Source of the DNA: Conus ventricosus
Lineage: Eukaryota; Mollusca; Gastropoda; Neogastropoda; Conidae
Assembly: GCA_018398815.1 (NCBI GenBank)
Contig: CM031614.1
Span: 50,938,671-51,002,670 of the forward strand
Length of the DNA stretch: 64,000 bases
Direction: 5' to 3'
A program made the translations under genes and the position numbers. Each line of letters begins with the position of its first letter. Positions within the stretch are counted from its first letter, which is position 1. The notes beneath the pieces are model-generated. The model did no database searches and was not told where the DNA came from. It saw only the letters and a program-made list of their open reading frames with translations. Shown here in pieces: positions 23,574 to 35,885 of the stretch.

Positions 23574-25224
23574 TAAGTGTTTTGTGTGTGTATGGGCGAG
23601 CATGCATGCATGTGTGCTTATACTCCAGAAGCGCTTGAAACTCTCTTCCAAGAAACATCATCTTGAAACATTGTCAAATATTCAGTCATGCAGACGATTT
23701 CAATTTTTATCTGATGTTTTGGCTAGTCATTCAAAAACACTCACCTTCATACCTGTGTACCATGAAACTGCTGTAGGTGTACTTCTTATCTAAATGACTG
23801 TATTCTCTACACAGTGTGCGTAAACATCTTTCAAAGTTTTGTACAAGCAAAGGAAGGGCTGGGAGGGTTGGAGGGAAAGGGGGAGGGGGGGGGGGGGGGG
23901 GGGGAGGCAAACAGGTGGGAGGGATTATTTTCACCTTTCATCATACAGCAGAGGGTAGGCAGATGGATAGCTGATCTTCTGTACCTTAGTAGAAACAGTT
24001 TCTCCCAATACAAATTACTTTTGAACCCGATTCATCAGCATATTTTCCCACAAACTAATGCTCTCTCACAGGGTTTCATACTTCAGAGCCTATCATTTCC
24101 GCTATCAGCATGTCATCAAAGACTCAGAAACAGACAGTGGCAATTTTCGTGCATGAGGGTTAGCAAGAGTTGTTGCTCTTTAGTCATGAGACACTACCAT
24201 ATTTTAGCAAGCATTGTCACTCTTTGGTCGCAGCAAACTAACATAATGGTTACACACCTCAGGTGCCATTACCACTAAAGAAATTCTTCTCTCAATTTTC
24301 TCTCTGATGGTGTTTTTTTTTCTTTCTTGTCATATTCATCGTATTTTCACCAAACAAATTTAGAAAAAATGTCAAAATCAGATTGGTAAACAGGTCTGCA
24401 TTTGTAAGATTCTTTTCCCTTCGCTTCTTCGTCCATGCCCTCATTGGACAATACTTCTATGATGTTTATTCCAGCCCCCATAACACAGCCACACTCAGCC
24501 TCATCCTGTTGCCGCCCCAGCACCGATTCTCAAAAGGGAGCAATCAAGTCAACACGAGGAAACTCGCCTAAGACCTATCACTGCCACTAGTTACTTCAGG
24601 GTGTTCACTGCCACCTGGTTACTTCAGGGTGTTCACTGCCACCTGGTTACTTCAGGGTGTTCACTGCCACCTGGTTACTTCAGGGTGTTCACTGCCACCT
24701 GGTTACTTCAGGGTGTTCACTGGTGCCTGATCTGATCCAGCACACAAAGGACACCATCTACACAGCCTTCTATCAATGACAATAATAGCATCTTCATACA
24801 GCCATTAAGCAAGCCTTCGTTTTTCCTCTCTCTCTGACTTTTGTACCCACTAAGCACTGTTACATCTATGCTGTGCATTTTATTCCCATACACGCTGTCA
24901 CATCAAAAAAACCATCATGATCATACCACATTTCCAAATGTCCAAACAGAAGACTGCAACATCTGAAGAGCAGTCCAGACACTCACCAGCAGAGAAGGAG
25001 AGGTCACAACTGAGCTGAGCCTGATAGGGGAACATGGCCACCGCACGGCAAGGCGTGCAATTTACAGATGTGGAAGAAGCTGCTCCTCCACCCATCATGA
25101 CTGAGGTGCTATGCCTCTTGCTGTCTCCTGACCGAACAGTATATTGGAGAACAAATAAACAAACCGAGCCACCTGTTTACAAAAGTGTAAATACATATGG
25201 ACATGTTTTAAAACTAGATGCACG

Positions 25225-25298
<74 letters not shown>

Positions 25299-27656
25299 GA
25301 GGTTCACTGTGTCTGAAAACATTCAGAAAAGACATGAGCCCAACTTTTCTTCTGCGTTAACCTTCACTCGATCACTGAGCTGCATCCAGTATAAATTATT
25401 TCTGGGTGGACAGAGGCAGTTGTCTAGACATAAAAATCCACGCCACAAGTTCAAACTAAAATTGAAGAAAAGAAAAGCGAAAGAAAGTAAAAATAAACTG
25501 TTAAAACAGAAAATCGGCAGATTTGCTTAGGAATTAGATGGAAAGTAAGACAAACAAAATTAGTAAAAGCACAAATGCATATCTCACAGACAAAACTGAC
25601 AGTAATTAAAACATACACAAATTAATTCTACTAAATTCAAAGCAATTGTTACAATTTGTCCAACCTTTCAAAGCATCCGTGTTGGGAATAACTATGTTCC
25701 TGGAATTGTACTGTTATTTCACAACTTACTCGGATACATACCACTACGCCAGCACACCAACAACTTCTTTCATACACTGTAAAATGCTTAATTTGCATTA
25801 AGACTCAACTCAACAAGGAGTGAAAAGGACGTTTGAGACAGTACTCACCCCCATGAGTGGAGGTGGAAGTGCGTGTCACAGTGGTCACTTGCTGAGGCCG
25901 ACGACCAAGATCTGGGTAGAGGGACTTTGCGGAGGACGTAGATGAGGAGGACACTTTCCTCGTCACTGTCGTCTTTGTCACTACTGTTTTCTCGGAAGAT
26001 GTAGAGCCTGACTTGGAGTCCCCAGACTTGAAGCTTTTGGAAAAACTCTGAAAGAATCAAGAACTCTTTAAAAACAAAAACAGAGAGAAGGAGCAACAAA
26101 AAAAATTCTTCCTGCGCTGATGTTAACTGTTCTTTCTGCATGGGATTTCCTGTTCTTCATACTCTTTAAAAATTTTTAACAGGTTTCCACTCACATACCA
26201 AAATGATCAATGAGCTGTGCATAACAGGAACACTTCATCTAAAACGTAACTTGTCAAACACACTGAAGGATAGTGTGGGCTCAAGAACCAGCACTCCTCA
26301 TATTCTCCAAAACCTGGTTTACTTCAGAATACATCATGAAAAGACATACAGCAGGGCTTCTGAAAACGCAAAAAACTGCGTACAGTACGCATTAAAACTC
26401 TACGGGACGCACTGGGTGTCCGTGTAAGGGTCCCCAGGGACCCCTTCAAATTTTGGTGAAGTCAGACATAAAGTGAGAAAAGACTGCCTTCAACATCGTA
26501 AGTTGGGTGCCGTAACATCGTAGGTCTGCTACACTTCGGACCGAACCCATCCCTTTTCAAGTTTGAACAGTAACAAAGCGAGTAGGGCAGCCTCCTAGGC
26601 CTAACAACATACGTCGGTCACTTTTGTCGTCTGTTGAGGCTGACCGACTAAGCTTAACGCTAGGCCACAGCATCGTTTTCAGTTGACCGAATTTTCCTAC
26701 TTTGAGCCATGTGATGTCACGATGACGCTTTTCATTTTCCCGGCAGGAGAGAGGCATTTCCGCGAAGCCTTTGTTTCCAACATGTCTCTCGAAGCGTGGT
26801 TAACGAAATATCGTCGCAAAAGCGAAAAAGCGTAGCAGAGGAGCAAGATCGAGAACGGATACAATTTTTGATGTTTATTTTGTTGTTTTTATTGTGACGA
26901 TGTGTCTGTGACAATTGCAGTGTGCGTGCAGGGATGCAATTTTTTAACGTATATTTTGTTGTTTTTATTGTGGTGTAGGGACCCCTTAATGTTAGCCTGG
27001 GATCCCTTAAAAATCTGATGAAGGGGTCCCTGGGACCGGAAAGATTTTCACCCCAGCAGAGGCCCTGTACAGAGTGCAATGCAGTCATGCGAACAAAACC
27101 TGACACAGAACTGTCACCATCGTTATCGTATAAAGACACAAGTTTCCCTAAAATTCTGTAACTCATTATCAACTGTTTCTCTTGTGGTTCTACTTTCTCC
27201 CCATGACAATTGACCTGAGGAGTTTGTAGCAATCGACAATCACTGGAGAGATGAAGAGAAGCACTCCATGCCCGGTGACTTTCTTGCTCAGTCCGACTCT
27301 GCAACTGAAGTAACTAACCAAAATTGCTATCACAAGCGGCACTTTATTTCATGTTATTTTATTTTACTTTTTAACATGCGCGCTGGTGACCTCCTTGTTT
27401 TTGAATGAACCAGTATTTTAGGAAGAAGAAATGTCATACTGGCTGTCTTACACTCACTGTTCAACGCAGGCAGTGACAAACACCATCAGAATGACGTGAG
27501 GGGTCTCCTGAGACATGTGATCTTTTGGGGAAACTCAAAATACACAGGTGTCACACGGTCAGGTGTTTAGGGAGGCAGAAGCAATGGCCTTCACGCCTCA
27601 AGAAGCATGATGCAAAACATACAAATCTCTTGTCTTTTTGTCTGTCTCTCTTTCTC

Positions 27657-27720
<64 letters not shown>

Positions 27721-30700
27721 ATATATATATATATATCACTCTCGAAAAACCCGTATCAAACATCAGCAGGCAAACCTTTGAGAGCAACCCCCAAAGGCAA
27801 GCAAAAGCACGGCCGACTGAGAAACACCTGGCATCTGGACCATGACACAAACACACAGGATACATCTGTGCATGGCCCAGGATAAGAGCTGTGGCCCACT
27901 GTTGCTGACAGCCTATGCTCCATGAGGAAGCGACACAAAACAAGATCTGACAGAAAACAAATGCCCTGCTTCCCTCAGGGCCTTCCCTGAACGCAAAGAA
28001 ACAAAGTGGACCCACTCACAGGTAAGCTCAGGCCCGTCGATTCCTTCAGCCTTTCTCCGCGGCGTTAGCATGCTTGACAGCCTGTCTCTCCGCCAGACGC
28101 AGCGCTGCCTGGGCGGCCAGCTCCTGATGCTCCTTCATCACCTGGTACAGCGAGATGCACTCCTCAGGGGGGCTCACCTCCCCTGCCAGGATCTCGCAGG
28201 CACGGATGTCGCGGCCATAGAATCTGGTAGAGGAGGTACATGGCATTAGACGTTTATGTCAAGATACTATGGTGCAATTATCTGCATCATGGTCTTGCAG
28301 GTTAGGAGGTTGAGGGTTTGGTTCATAAAGTCTTTGTGGAAATTCAGAGAATGCTTATAATGTATCAGTGTTTTATATCCATCTCAAAGCAGGATGTATT
28401 TAAGCAGTGTATTAGAAAACTATCGGGTACTCCCACCTCCAGCAAATATTTCATTAATACCATTTAGGCTGGGATGGGAGGATGTTGTTTTAAAAATCCT
28501 TGATGTTTGATCCACCTGTGATCGTAGTCATTTCCACACTCAGCTGAGAATATTTTACAAGAAGTTGGGAGCTCTCAAAGGGAGCATACTCTAAAAAATA
28601 CTGGACAGTTATCTGGAGCGAAGGATCCACTGTCAAACTGTGTTTTTGTCATGTGAATGGCAACTGTCTTTATGATCACTGACTGACAGTGCTGTGGCTT
28701 GTGGCAAAACAACAATGTAAGTCTTGCTGACACCTTTGCAGTCTTGCAAGTCTGATGCAGTTAATAAAATTTTGTTCAAACCACATGCTTCCTCAGCTAA
28801 GTCAACAACTGACAAATAATCCATAGTCTTCACCTTTTAGAGGTATTTCATTATTTCCAGTTTTAAATGGTTACTATATCCCTATTTCTACTTGATCTAA
28901 AACACTGAATGTATGAATTACATAAATGCAAATTAAAAATTCCCACAGGATCATGCAGAGAGAAGCATAAACTATTTAGATCAATATACAGATTCAAATT
29001 TATCATGCCAAAAATATCAAATATGTAGAGAGTCTAACATTATATATGAGTGTAACCATCTTTTTCTTCTTTTTTTTAAACATTTTTATTTCAATGTCAC
29101 AATATGACTATCTGTAATCAGCATTGTGTGCGCCTTTGCATGAGTGAGCCTGTGTACACATAACAAAAACAATTACGACAATCATCATTACTCACATCCA
29201 CTCCAACAGAATGTTCTAGCCGTTACTGCACTCACTTTCTGTTGGCATCCTTACGCTCGATCAGCGCACTTCCTTCCACAGAGATGCCGGCAAAGATGCC
29301 TTTGGTTTTGGAGTAGGTGTAGATGGCAGCAGGGCTGCGAACAGCCACATCGCCCTCCACATTACGACCCAGGGGACCGACCGCAATGGTGAAGTTGCCA
29401 CCCAGAGTCAGGTTGCCTCCCTTAGAGAATGCGTCGACAGCTGCTTGTGTGTTCAGAATGATCACAAAATCCGTCACCTACATAAAAAGGCAAGGTCAGA
29501 TATTAAAGGATAGAAAGAAAGTAGCCAAAACAAAAGTGCTGTACCTGAGAATCAACTTTCCCTAAAATAAAATCAATAAATAAATGGGGAAAAAAATGGA
29601 AAAAAAGAAAGAAAACACAAAATTCAGATGTTAGTTGATAACATTGCAAACCATAAACTTGAATTATGAAGTCACACCTGAAAACATCATTTTCCATCTG
29701 AACATTACGTTGAGAGAAGCTGTAAAATACAGGACTGCTATTTCACATAATCACATTGTATATTGTCTGGTACAGTGTTGTATTCAATTCATTTAATTAT
29801 CTGCCACCCACTCCTCAGTGATTAAAAAAGAAAAGATCCAAACTGAACAATATTTTACCTCCATCCCCAACTCAAAGCCGCCTCCTAGGCCTGCAAGCCC
29901 AATTGCTGAAGGCGCTGACCAACCTGAAAATGGCCAACACGTCAATTGGAAGTCGGAAGTGACGACAATCATACTTTTGGCTCTGTACACTAACATACAT
30001 TTACATACATATATACATGTACAGTGTCCACAGCTAACAGAATTCGAAAAAAAAAAAAATGCATTCCTATGGTAGCCAAACTTCTATTTTTACATGCATC
30101 AGGATGTTGCGAGCTATAGGATATAACAAAGCAAAGATAATGTTCTAAAGTGTGCGGTACTATAAAGAACCTGTATTTTCAAGGGCGGTCTTGTCTGGTT
30201 TCCCAACTGCATTAGCTATGAATTATCAACAAACTTAACCTCCAAATCTTCCTAAAGCTCATGTGTAAATACACTCTTACAAAACTAATTTACTGTAGTT
30301 TGTATGTATGCTTAACCATGTATGTCATTCCGTTCCCTTACAATAAGAGTATTTTTAACAATGAATTACAAAATGTATATACAAAGCACAATGGCCAACC
30401 ACATTTCAACATCTTTGTACATGTATATTACATCTAAAGCCTGCAATATTGCTCCTTTATGAATCAGACAATGGAACTGAAGAATTCCCTATCTATTAAT
30501 CCTAATCAGAATACGTTTTTTACGAAGTAATTTCATAGACTAAAACTTTGGTCTTTCAGTAATTTTTTTTCACCCTAAATCTTCCACCAGAGAAATTAAT
30601 TATTATTTTTATAAAAAATGTATGATTCAAAGACGAAGAGTGGTTCATACCTTCACTGTAGTCCAGCTGATCGCCAACTTTAGCAATGACAATGCCGCTG

Positions 30701-32021
30701 CCTCCTCTGGCAGTGACCAGAAAGCCAGCCTTGAACACTGTCAGTATGGCAAGACCTCGTGCTTTGGCCAGGATTCCAACTATTTCGTCAAAGGCGATGT
30801 GCACGCACACGTATGCATGCACACGCACACACACACACACACACATATGCACGTGCATACACTCACACATTTGAAGAAGCAAAGATAAGCACTGACAAAA
30901 TTAATAAACAAACTTACGAAGAAACAAAGACACCATGAAAGGACATCAAATTTACTGATCAATGAGCAAAATATGATCATATTACCAAATGTTGGCCTTT
31001 ACTTTCTATCAATCAAGTCTAGAGCAATCATGACAATAAACATACACTGTATTTCCCTGTAATTCAAAATTTTAATGTATGGCTGCTGGTGCATGAACAC
31101 TTTCTTAGTTTCATGCTACTCTCATACCACAACCAAATGCAGCACCATGCACGACACATGCTTCATATACCTGATGCACAGTTCTAATTCACCTACAATA
31201 CAAGTTCAATGATAACTGTAATAAAAAGAAGGAAAAAAAAGCTGGAAGCTATCAGTCAGTGGTTTGGAAATACTCAAATAGAGCACAAGGTGGTTTGACT
31301 CAAACAAACAGCCAGAATCATGGTTTGTCGGTCTGAAGCTCTTCACTGCTGGAGGACATTGATGGAGGAATGCACCAGTCTGAAATACCCTATACTCAGG
31401 TGTAGTCCCAAAATTACGATCACTACTACGTTCATAAAGCATGAATCAAAGAAAGAACTCAAGAGCCTTGACATCTGTCACAAATTATAGAACAAAAAAC
31501 TAATGATGGTGGAACAGATTGCCAGGCAGTTTTGCTCACAACTGCCACTAAGTATTCAGAAGATTCCCTTACCAGAAAAGAAAAAAAAAACCAGTAGCTA
31601 CCCTATCACTTTCCCAAGTTCCCACTCAACCCTTCACCCAGTGAGTGGGAGACTTGGCAGATGATAATACAAAACAAAACAGCTGTAAAAAATGCATCCA
31701 CCTGAGCTGAAAATGATGGAACTCCCAATCTGTTTTTTAAGACAGCTGCAAAGACAAAAGCCAGCAAAAAATCAAGGCACTGTAATATGAAGAAAGAAAA
31801 TGCACGAGACCACATCTGCTTATCAAAGCCTGATCACTTGGAACTTTTGTAACATCACAATAAAAAGGACGGAGAGGGAAAGACTCACTGAGAAATTGTC
31901 AGCGATAATGATGGCAGAAGTTCCATTCAAGCATCACATACAGAGGAGACAGAGAAACAGGGGGATTGGGGTTGGTGGACCTAAGAAGAGAGGGTCAGAG
32001 TGGAGGGGGGAGTGGGGGAGG

Positions 32022-32088
<67 letters not shown>

Positions 32089-33668
32089 AGTACTTTTACA
32101 TAAATAAGTTAAAGACAAGTACATGTATATATATGTTACAACACACATAACAATTTTAATTCCTGATATCCTGTATCACACCTAACATCAATGTTACATT
32201 TATACATATATCAAAATATACCAACAGACAATGTACATTGTATAAGTACATACATACATGTTTACTTACTTATGTAACACACAATCTCAAACATACATAA
32301 TCATGCCCTCACATGTGCCCATATACATGCAACATGTGAACGTTCATAATACCAGCACCAACCCCTTCCCTTATCAGGGAGCCTGTTCCATTTTGTAACG
32401 GCTTGCAAAGAAAAAGATCTTCACCTGTGAGGCCTAGTTCTGACATAAAGTATCCTGAGAAACCAAGAAACGGAAGAAAAATAGACATGGTGGACTGGAG
32501 AATAAACAAAGAGAAGTTAAGAAAGATACTCTGGTCCAGACCCACTGACAGCAGAAAAATTCGGAGTCAACAACTTTGACCTATTTAATCAGAAATCGGC
32601 AGCCTGTGGAGAGAATGAAAAACTCGAAAAACATGCAAAAAAAAAAAAAAAAAAAAAAAAAAGATCTGGCAGAGTTATTGATTCTAGACTCGCTGAAGTC
32701 TAAGTATTTTTGTAGGCCAGCCAAAAAAGAATAACAGCAATCCATCTTTAAGAAAACAAAAGCACTCATAAATGTTTTGGTTGAATCAGCAGAAATATAC
32801 TGTGGGCTCAAACTGATCCTAAGCAACAATTCCAGATCAGTAACTTTACAGATGTTTGAAAGTACACAGTAACACTGGTAAAGAATGACACCAAAACTGT
32901 TAACAGAAGCAAAGGAAACAGGTGCATCATCAATTAGAACAGCCAAGCACAGGAGGATGCTGAAGAAATCGGGGAGGTGGCGGGGCCAGGGGAGTGAGGG
33001 GTGGGCAGGGGTGGCCAGTATAAATTCAAAATTCAGTCTTATAAACATTCAACTACAGCTTAATGAGAGTCATGCACAGTCCTCTACGCCTGTTACACAT
33101 CTGATGTCCAAGACATATCTACATCAATCTTAGTTATGGAGGACAATAGAAAATCTGAGTCATCAGCACAGCTCGTCTCAGAAGACAGTACATTACGACT
33201 GATGACATTAGCCACAGAAGCCACATGCAGCCACAAAAAGCACTGGACTCGGGATAGATCCCTGTGACACAACATACTTTGTGGCAGGTCCATGACAGGC
33301 ACCTGTCACAAGTTAACTTAATGGAATTCAATAACCAAGAATAAAGGTTTTGGCATGGTCATGGTTCTGATAATGGATGTTCCTCCACTGCAAAATAAAC
33401 AGGAGTAACTGAAACAGGTGTTTTAAAATGAATATTATAAACCTGCTGAAAGTGAATCTGGTAATAGAATCTTAAACCACCACATATTACTGTAAATGAA
33501 AAACGAACAACTTCAAAGATTCTGGAGCACATCTCTGAATATACAATACTCACCAGGAATGAGTTTGTCAGGACCAGTCTTAGAGTTGGGCATGGTGAAC
33601 TCTCGTAGAATCTTAGCTGCCTTTTTAGCCTCCGATTTCAGGCTGTGAGGTATTGGTGTGTTTACCAT
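22796..33668 (-). CDS. SH3YL1: SH3 and SYLF domain protein, SH3YL1 orthologue, whole coding span
   Basis: Eight coding exons: 33554-33668, 30651-30779, 29859-29923, 29236-29477, 28020-28223, 25849-26047, 24987-25100 and 22796-22905. All GT-AG phases agree if one base is missing inside exon 5, giving about 392 aa (human 342). The SYLF (DUF500/Ysc84) domain covers roughly residues 1-240, with the hallmark stretches [38 protein letters not shown] and [10 protein letters not shown] Ser/Thr-rich linker follows, then an SH3 domain at about residues 337-392 (ALYDF-like [24 protein letters not shown]). In the family the SYLF domain binds phosphoinositides and the protein acts in membrane ruffling and actin regulation. 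The exon 5 frameshift is either an assembly error or a real disabled or short-isoform allele. Confidence 0.93.
22934..23604. repeat. Large (TG)n satellite in SH3YL1 intron 7
   Basis: About 670 bp of TG repeats interspersed with GATGAGTCATGTG units, 30 bp from the last exon's acceptor. Long Cys/Val or His/Thr frames here are artefacts. Confidence 0.9.
23605..24477. other. SH3YL1 intron 7 sequence
   Basis: Non-coding; a 20-bp poly-G run at 23885-23904 within a G-rich stretch. Nothing else recognised. Confidence 0.45.
24478..24780 (-). repeat. Old SINE fragment containing a 28-bp minisatellite
   Basis: The flanks (CACAGCCACACTCAGCC, GCCTGATCTGATC) match the body of the SINE family at 43522 and 47210. 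At 24580-24721 five copies of a 28-bp unit (GGTTACTTCAGGGTG + TTCACTGCCACCT) occur. The unit resembles a single segment of the SINE. Confidence 0.7.
24987..25100 (-). CDS. SH3YL1: SH3YL1 exon 7, first half of SH3 domain
   Basis: 114 nt. After a short linker it encodes [18 protein letters not shown], the ALYDY and RT-loop half of the SH3 fold. Acceptor CCTCAG (weak pyrimidine tract), donor GTGAGT. The 1-to-1 phase supports these borders. Confidence 0.88.
25223..25294. repeat. (CA)n microsatellite
   Basis: Starts with CGCGCG then CA repeats, in SH3YL1 intron 6. Confidence 0.9.
25849..26047 (-). CDS. SH3YL1: SH3YL1 exon 6, Ser/Thr-rich linker
   Basis: 199 nt between CTTTCAG and GTGAGT. Low-complexity Ser/Lys/Thr-rich sequence with a [10 protein letters not shown] motif, comparable to the KLYPGL motif that precedes the SH3 domain in vertebrates. 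Phases 0 and 1 fit the neighbours. Confidence 0.82.
26352..27067. mobile_element. 716-bp TIR element with 5-bp target-site duplication
   Basis: Ends CAGGGCTTCTG and, inverted, CAGGGCCTCTG, flanked by the direct repeat TACAG at 26347-26351 and 27068-27072. GGGTCCC-rich inverted segments lie near both ends (26425 and 27025). It sits in SH3YL1 intron 5. No transposase recognised. The end structure resembles the CAGGGGTTCCA family. Confidence 0.75.
27340..27435 (+). repeat. Truncated 3' end of a non-LTR element
   Basis: Shares TTTTAACATGCG.GCTGGTGAC and GAACCAGTATTTTAGGAAG with 37360-37445, where the same sequence follows a non-LTR coding end. Confidence 0.6.
27660..27736. repeat. (AT)n microsatellite
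   Basis: TA repeats with one CC interruption, in SH3YL1 intron 5. Confidence 0.9.
28020..28223 (-). CDS. SH3YL1: SH3YL1 exon 5, end of SYLF domain, with frameshift
   Basis: Starts [16 protein letters not shown] (acceptor CTACCAG) and runs through a Lys/Ala-rich helix to AAEKG, then an in-frame TGA at 28046-28048. A canonical donor (CCT|GTGAGT) sits 26 bases further on. Adding one base in the AAA run just before the stop makes the exon open to that donor and gives phase 0, exactly what exon 6 needs. Confidence 0.8.
28224..29235 (-). other. SH3YL1 intron 4
   Basis: GT-AG intron without recognised repeats. Confidence 0.7.
29236..29477 (-). CDS. SH3YL1: SH3YL1 exon 4, SYLF domain
   Basis: 242 nt encoding [40 protein letters not shown] and the IERKDANRK end of the core, nearly identical to vertebrate SH3YL1. 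Acceptor TATGTAG, donor GTGAGT. Confidence 0.95.
29859..29923 (-). CDS. SH3YL1: SH3YL1 exon 3, SYLF domain
   Basis: 65 nt encoding [20 protein letters not shown], the glycine-rich signature of SYLF. Acceptor TTTCAG, donor GTAAAA. Confidence 0.92.
30651..30779 (-). CDS. SH3YL1: SH3YL1 exon 2, SYLF domain
   Basis: 129 nt encoding [20 protein letters not shown] and [13 protein letters not shown], core SYLF sequence. Acceptor AAATAG, donor GTATGA; phases 1 and 1. Confidence 0.92.
30825..30866. repeat. (CA)n microsatellite
   Basis: Interrupted CA/TGCA repeat immediately before SH3YL1 exon 2. Confidence 0.85.
30870..33553 (-). other. SH3YL1 intron 1 (coding), mostly unrecognised
   Basis: Contains (GT)n at 32023-32085 and a poly-A run at 32637-32662. 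On the minus strand at about 33150-33290, short pieces [10 protein letters not shown] and CADDSDFLL in different frames faintly recall a decayed reverse transcriptase. Nothing else seen. Confidence 0.4.
33554..33668 (-). CDS. SH3YL1: SH3YL1 coding exon 1
   Basis: 115 nt starting ATG at 33668 ([20 protein letters not shown]). It aligns residue for residue with the vertebrate N-terminus, an amphipathic helix known to contact membranes. Donor GTGAGT. An AG at TTGTTCCAG about 25 bases upstream of the ATG suggests a 5'UTR intron. Confidence 0.92.
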
Positions 33669-33764
33669 AGTGCTTCAGGTAATTGATTTCTGGAACAATA
33701 GGGGAAAATAATTCTTCATTTAAGAACAAAATACAGTGTGCATGCGTGCGCATGTGTGTGCGAG

Positions 33765-33768
<4 letters not shown>

Positions 33769-33838
<70 letters not shown>
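33769..33838. repeat. (GT)n microsatellite
   Basis: Uninterrupted GT repeats just upstream of SH3YL1 coding exon 1. Confidence 0.9.
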
Positions 33839-33839
<1 letters not shown>

Positions 33840-34087
33840 AAGTATCATGGTATAAATGCATTAACTCTTCTGTTTTCATGATTTTGAATCACAAAGACCA
33901 AAAGACCCATCTTAAATTCTTCAGATCATAACAGATGACAGAAGGTTTGAATTATTGTATGATATATTGTACGTTGACAGGATATATATCCCAAATTCAT
34001 GTGATTCAAAATCATGAAAAGTCAATGAATGAATTACATGATGAGCAACAGATATCATGTTAGAAAAAGAAGTTATGTTAGTCAAGT

Positions 34088-34800
34088 TAATTCAGAAATA
34101 GTGCAGATCGAAACTCTGAGTCTGAGACTCAAAGCAACTTCCATAATTTAGACAAAGTCCAACTTTAAACCTCGAGGTCACATTCTGAAACAAAAACTGG
34201 AAATGGGCAGATTTTTGTTCTAGCCCCCTCCTAATACACTTTTTAAAATCAAATACCCATTTGTGGTATCAGAGAAAACATTGTGAATGCTCTTTAAACT
34301 GTACTATGTAACATGCTACGATGTAATACGCATACACATTACACAGTTTATACATGACATATTGTTTGGACCTTTATCCCCATATAACTAGAAAATGAAC
34401 TTGTTCTGCAAGGGTTTAAAAAATCTGAATGGAATTTTCTCATACTTTAAATGTAAACCAGAAATTTTGGCTGCCATTTCAAGCTTGCCGGCTGACCTCT
34501 CTCACACAATCAACCTACATACAATCTGGCCTGCAATATAATGTCACCTCCTGATCATTCACTGATAGACTGAAACGAAGTAAATCAATAAAGTTCTGAG
34601 TTAGTTCATCACTTCTTGAGACTGAGCTCTCTCAGCTTATCTACTTCCTGTCGCTGAATGAGAATCAGAATCATCATGAGGATGATTTTAAAAATCATGA
34701 ATAATAGTTAATTCAGAAATAGTGCAGATCGAAACTTTGAGTCTGAGACTCAAAGCAACTTCCATAATTTAGACAAAGTCCAACTTTAAACCTGGAGTAT
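34088..34800. repeat. Direct repeat of an ~88-bp segment
   Basis: TTCAGAAATAGTGCAGATCG ... CCAACTTTAAACC occurs at 34090-34177 and 34711-34798 with one or two differences. The sequence between has no gene. Confidence 0.8.
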
Positions 34801-35360
34801 GCAGCTACAGTGTGGGACCCATATTATCAACAGGACATCGATGTTGCTATGATGTAATATGTCTACACATTACACAGTGTGGGACCCATATTATCAACAG
34901 GACATCGAGAAGTTGGAGAGGGTACAGAGACAGGCAGCACGCTTCATCACAAAGGATTATAGGTCCAGGGAACCAGGTTGCGTAAGCCGAATGCTGCGGG
35001 ATTTGAATCTCCCCCGCTGGCTGATCGTTGCAGACAGGCACGATTAGGCCTGATGTTCAAGATAGCGGGAAATCTCATCCCCGCCATTCCCCCCCAAAAC
35101 TTCCTGACCCCTGTGAGTGCTGGCCGCAGACGGACATGACCCCCCAAGTATGAGGACTTCGAAGTCTTCAATATTACAGAACACCGCGTGGTCAGTAACA
35201 CTCGCGGCTTCAAACTACCTGTCTGTAACACAAGTCAGTACACCCACTCCTTCGTGCGGACAGTGATGGACTGGAATCATCTAGGGAGGATATCGTCAGT
35301 GCAGGCTCTGTCAGTGCATTTACATCAGCACTTGGCAGATCAACATCGCCTGCCTACTAG
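34800..35360 (+). pseudogene. Non-LTR retrotransposon ORF2 C-terminal fragment
   Basis: VWDPYYQQDIEKLERVQRQA followed by ARFITKDYRS, MLRDLNLPRW, and TRGFKLPVCNTSQYTHSF..TVMDWNHL match the C-terminal end of CR1/jockey-like ORF2 proteins. Frame breaks near 35040 and 35140. A 60-bp piece of its start is repeated in tandem at 34806-34850. Confidence 0.75.
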
Positions 35361-35885
35361 CATCCTGACAGCAGTAGAGTTTTTAGCCAGCTTTTTGTGT
35401 GTTTTTTTTTTTAACCTGTAGATAACCTGTTGTGGCTACTCACAGAGACCCAGCAGAAGATTGTTAGGACAAAGTGGTGGCTTTTTAAACCATTTTTGCG
35501 CTCTAACCCATTCCGTCGCGTTTATAGCCGTTGATTGGCTCCTGCGACGTATTGTTCCAGATCCAGATCTTCTTCTTCTTCTTCCTGTTGGGTGTCCACG
35601 GTCAACACATTGACCATTCTGACACCATAGTGAGGAGAAGCGCAGCAGGATGGATGAAAAAAAAAAGAAAAAAAAAAAGAGGAAGTGGGGAGGGGGGGGG
35701 GGGGGTAATGGGGTGTTGGGGGTGTATGGGAATAGCCGGCTCATGGGAGTGGGGGAAACCATCAGCTGTTTCAGGCATCAGGACCAGGCCTTTCCGGCTA
35801 CCACAGCGGCCCCGGGGTCAAGCCCCAACCGGCAGAGCCCTAGTCCCTCACTTGCCTTACTTTGGCTGATGGTGGGGCTGGGCTG

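Noticed and set aside
22914..23651. Long His/Thr and Cys/Val frames on both strands
   Set aside because: Same artefact from the TG tract in SH3YL1 intron 7.
33090..33330. Possible reverse transcriptase motifs ([17 protein letters not shown]) on the minus strand
   Set aside because: The pieces lie in different frames, with stops between and no further motifs; too weak to annotate.
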